The notes beneath the pieces were generated by a model that was not told where the DNA came from, did no database searches, and worked only from the letters and a program-made list of their open reading frames with translations. From an uncultured Pseudomonadota bacterium (GTDB lineage Bacteria > Pseudomonadota > Gammaproteobacteria > Xanthomonadales > Ahniellaceae), in the NCBI GenBank assembly GCA_937996755.1, contig CALKUS010000158.1, positions 1 to 6,452 on the forward strand: DNA of 6,452 nt, given 5' to 3'. Positions 5,981 through 6,452 of this stretch are shown here, piece by piece. Both the position numbers and the translations under genes were made by a program. Each line of letters opens with the position of its first letter. The first letter of the stretch is position 1.

Positions 5981-5985
5981 GAGGT

Positions 5986-6452
5986 TCATCGCAACATGCC
6001 CTTCGCGAGCGAAGCGAGATGCACCTCGTCCGGCCCATCCGCGATGCGCAGCGCACGCGCACCGGCGTAGGCGTGCGCGAGGAATCCGTCGCCTTCGAGG
6101 CCGGCGGCGCCGTGCAGCTGCATCGCGCGGTCGACCACCCTGCAGGCCATGCGCGGCGCGACGATCTTGATCATGCCGATCGCGTCGCGCGCGCCCTTGA
6201 TGCCGCGTGAGTCGAGCGCATGCGCTGCGGCCAGCACGAGCAGGCGCGCCTGCTCGATCTCGCAGCGCGATTCCGCGATCGCGGCCTGCACCATGCCCTG
6301 CGCCGCGAGCGGCTTGCCGAACGCCGTGCGCGATTGCGCGCGCGCGACCATCGACTCGAGCGCGCGTTGTGCGAGCCCGATCAGGCGCATGCAATGGTGG
6401 ATGCGGCCCGGGCCGAGGCGGCCCTGCGCGATCTCGAAGCCGCGGCCCTCGC
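5986..6452 (-). CDS. Acyl-CoA dehydrogenase, ACAD10/11 (LvaC) type, C-terminal domain (5' truncated)
   Basis: The gene enters from the right edge: the frame is open to base 6450, reading 'EGRGFEIAQGRLGPGR' before the internal Met at 6390. About 154 codons are visible. They form the C-terminal four-helix FAD-binding domain: 'GRIHHCMRLIGLAQRALE', the 'RTAFGKPL' motif, 'IEQARLLVLAAAHALD', 'MIKIVAPRMACRVVDRAMQLHGAAGL', and 'IADGPDEVH' near the end. The ADGPDEVH ending is the hallmark I associate with the ACAD10/11-like branch; its Asp aligns with the catalytic Glu of 'YEGT' in medium-chain enzymes. These flavoproteins act on acyl-CoA. In the LvaA/LvaC route the dehydrogenase converts a 4-phosphoacyl-CoA made by the kinase. 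The kinase gene follows on the same strand, separated only by the heptad palindrome. The stop is TGA at 5988-5986. Confidence 0.93.
   Translation of the reverse strand, partial: EGRGFEIAQGRLGPGRIHHCMRLIGLAQRALESMVARAQSRTAFGKPLAAQGMVQAAIAESRCEIEQARLLVLAAAHALDSRGIKGARDAIGMIKIVAPRMACRVVDRAMQLHGAAGLEGDGFLAHAYAGARALRIADGPDEVHLASLAKGMLR

Noticed and set aside
5886..6062. An N-terminal extension of the phosphotransferase through the heptad palindrome
   Set aside because: It would translate the repeat and run antisense-like into the dehydrogenase coding region in another frame. The APH domain is complete from GTG 5885.
3156..6170. A 1004-codon + strand open frame antisense to the lipoprotein, phosphotransferase and dehydrogenase genes
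   Set aside because: Its product is Arg/His/Glu-rich with low complexity and no domain. It lies opposite three genes with clear family or signal-sequence evidence, and long antisense frames are expected in GC-rich DNA.

Overview
The window is about 6.4 kb of dense, GC-rich bacterial chromosome (by eye roughly two thirds G+C, with strong G/C bias at third codon positions). The gene families and the heptad-type intergenic repeats suggest a high-GC gammaproteobacterium, perhaps near the Xanthomonadales/Nevskiales. That placement is an inference from style and recollection, not from a marker gene. I see no rRNA, tRNA, CRISPR array, insertion sequence or phage gene.

Layout. The left part is on the + strand. 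It starts with the 3' end of an OmpR/PhoB-type response regulator (1-208), followed by a 111-bp gap filled by a long imperfect palindrome (214-304). Next comes a tight three-gene run: pdxH (320-925), yjbQ (928-1353) and a BtuF/TroA-like helical-backbone binding protein (1350-2144). The pdxH/yjbQ gap is 2 bp, and yjbQ overlaps the third gene by 4 bp (GTGA). The three are linked to vitamin metabolism: PLP synthesis, the YjbQ family with its reported thiamin phosphate synthase side activity, and a cobalamin-binding-type fold. This run converges with a - strand block, leaving a single base between the two stop codons.

The right part is on the - strand. In transcription order it holds the 3' end of an acyl-CoA dehydrogenase of the ACAD10/11 type (5986-6452, 5' end outside), a 100-bp gap occupied by a perfect-looking heptad palindrome (5890-5980), and an APH-fold phosphotransferase (4866-5885). 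After a short promoter-like gap come a large lipoprotein of unknown function (3090-4781) and a secreted protein of unknown function (2146-3093). The last two overlap by 4 bp (ATGA) and are surely co-expressed.

How the genes may work together. The kinase and dehydrogenase pair match the two halves of mammalian ACAD10/ACAD11 and the LvaA/LvaC pair of Pseudomonas levulinate catabolism. There, a 4-hydroxyacyl-CoA is phosphorylated and then rearranged so that it can enter beta-oxidation. A similar role is a reasonable, testable inference here. The lipoprotein and secreted-protein pair looks like an envelope module with no recognisable function. The most unusual non-coding signal is the pair of intergenic palindromes, each built from about 7-bp units facing each other. 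Both lie between genes.
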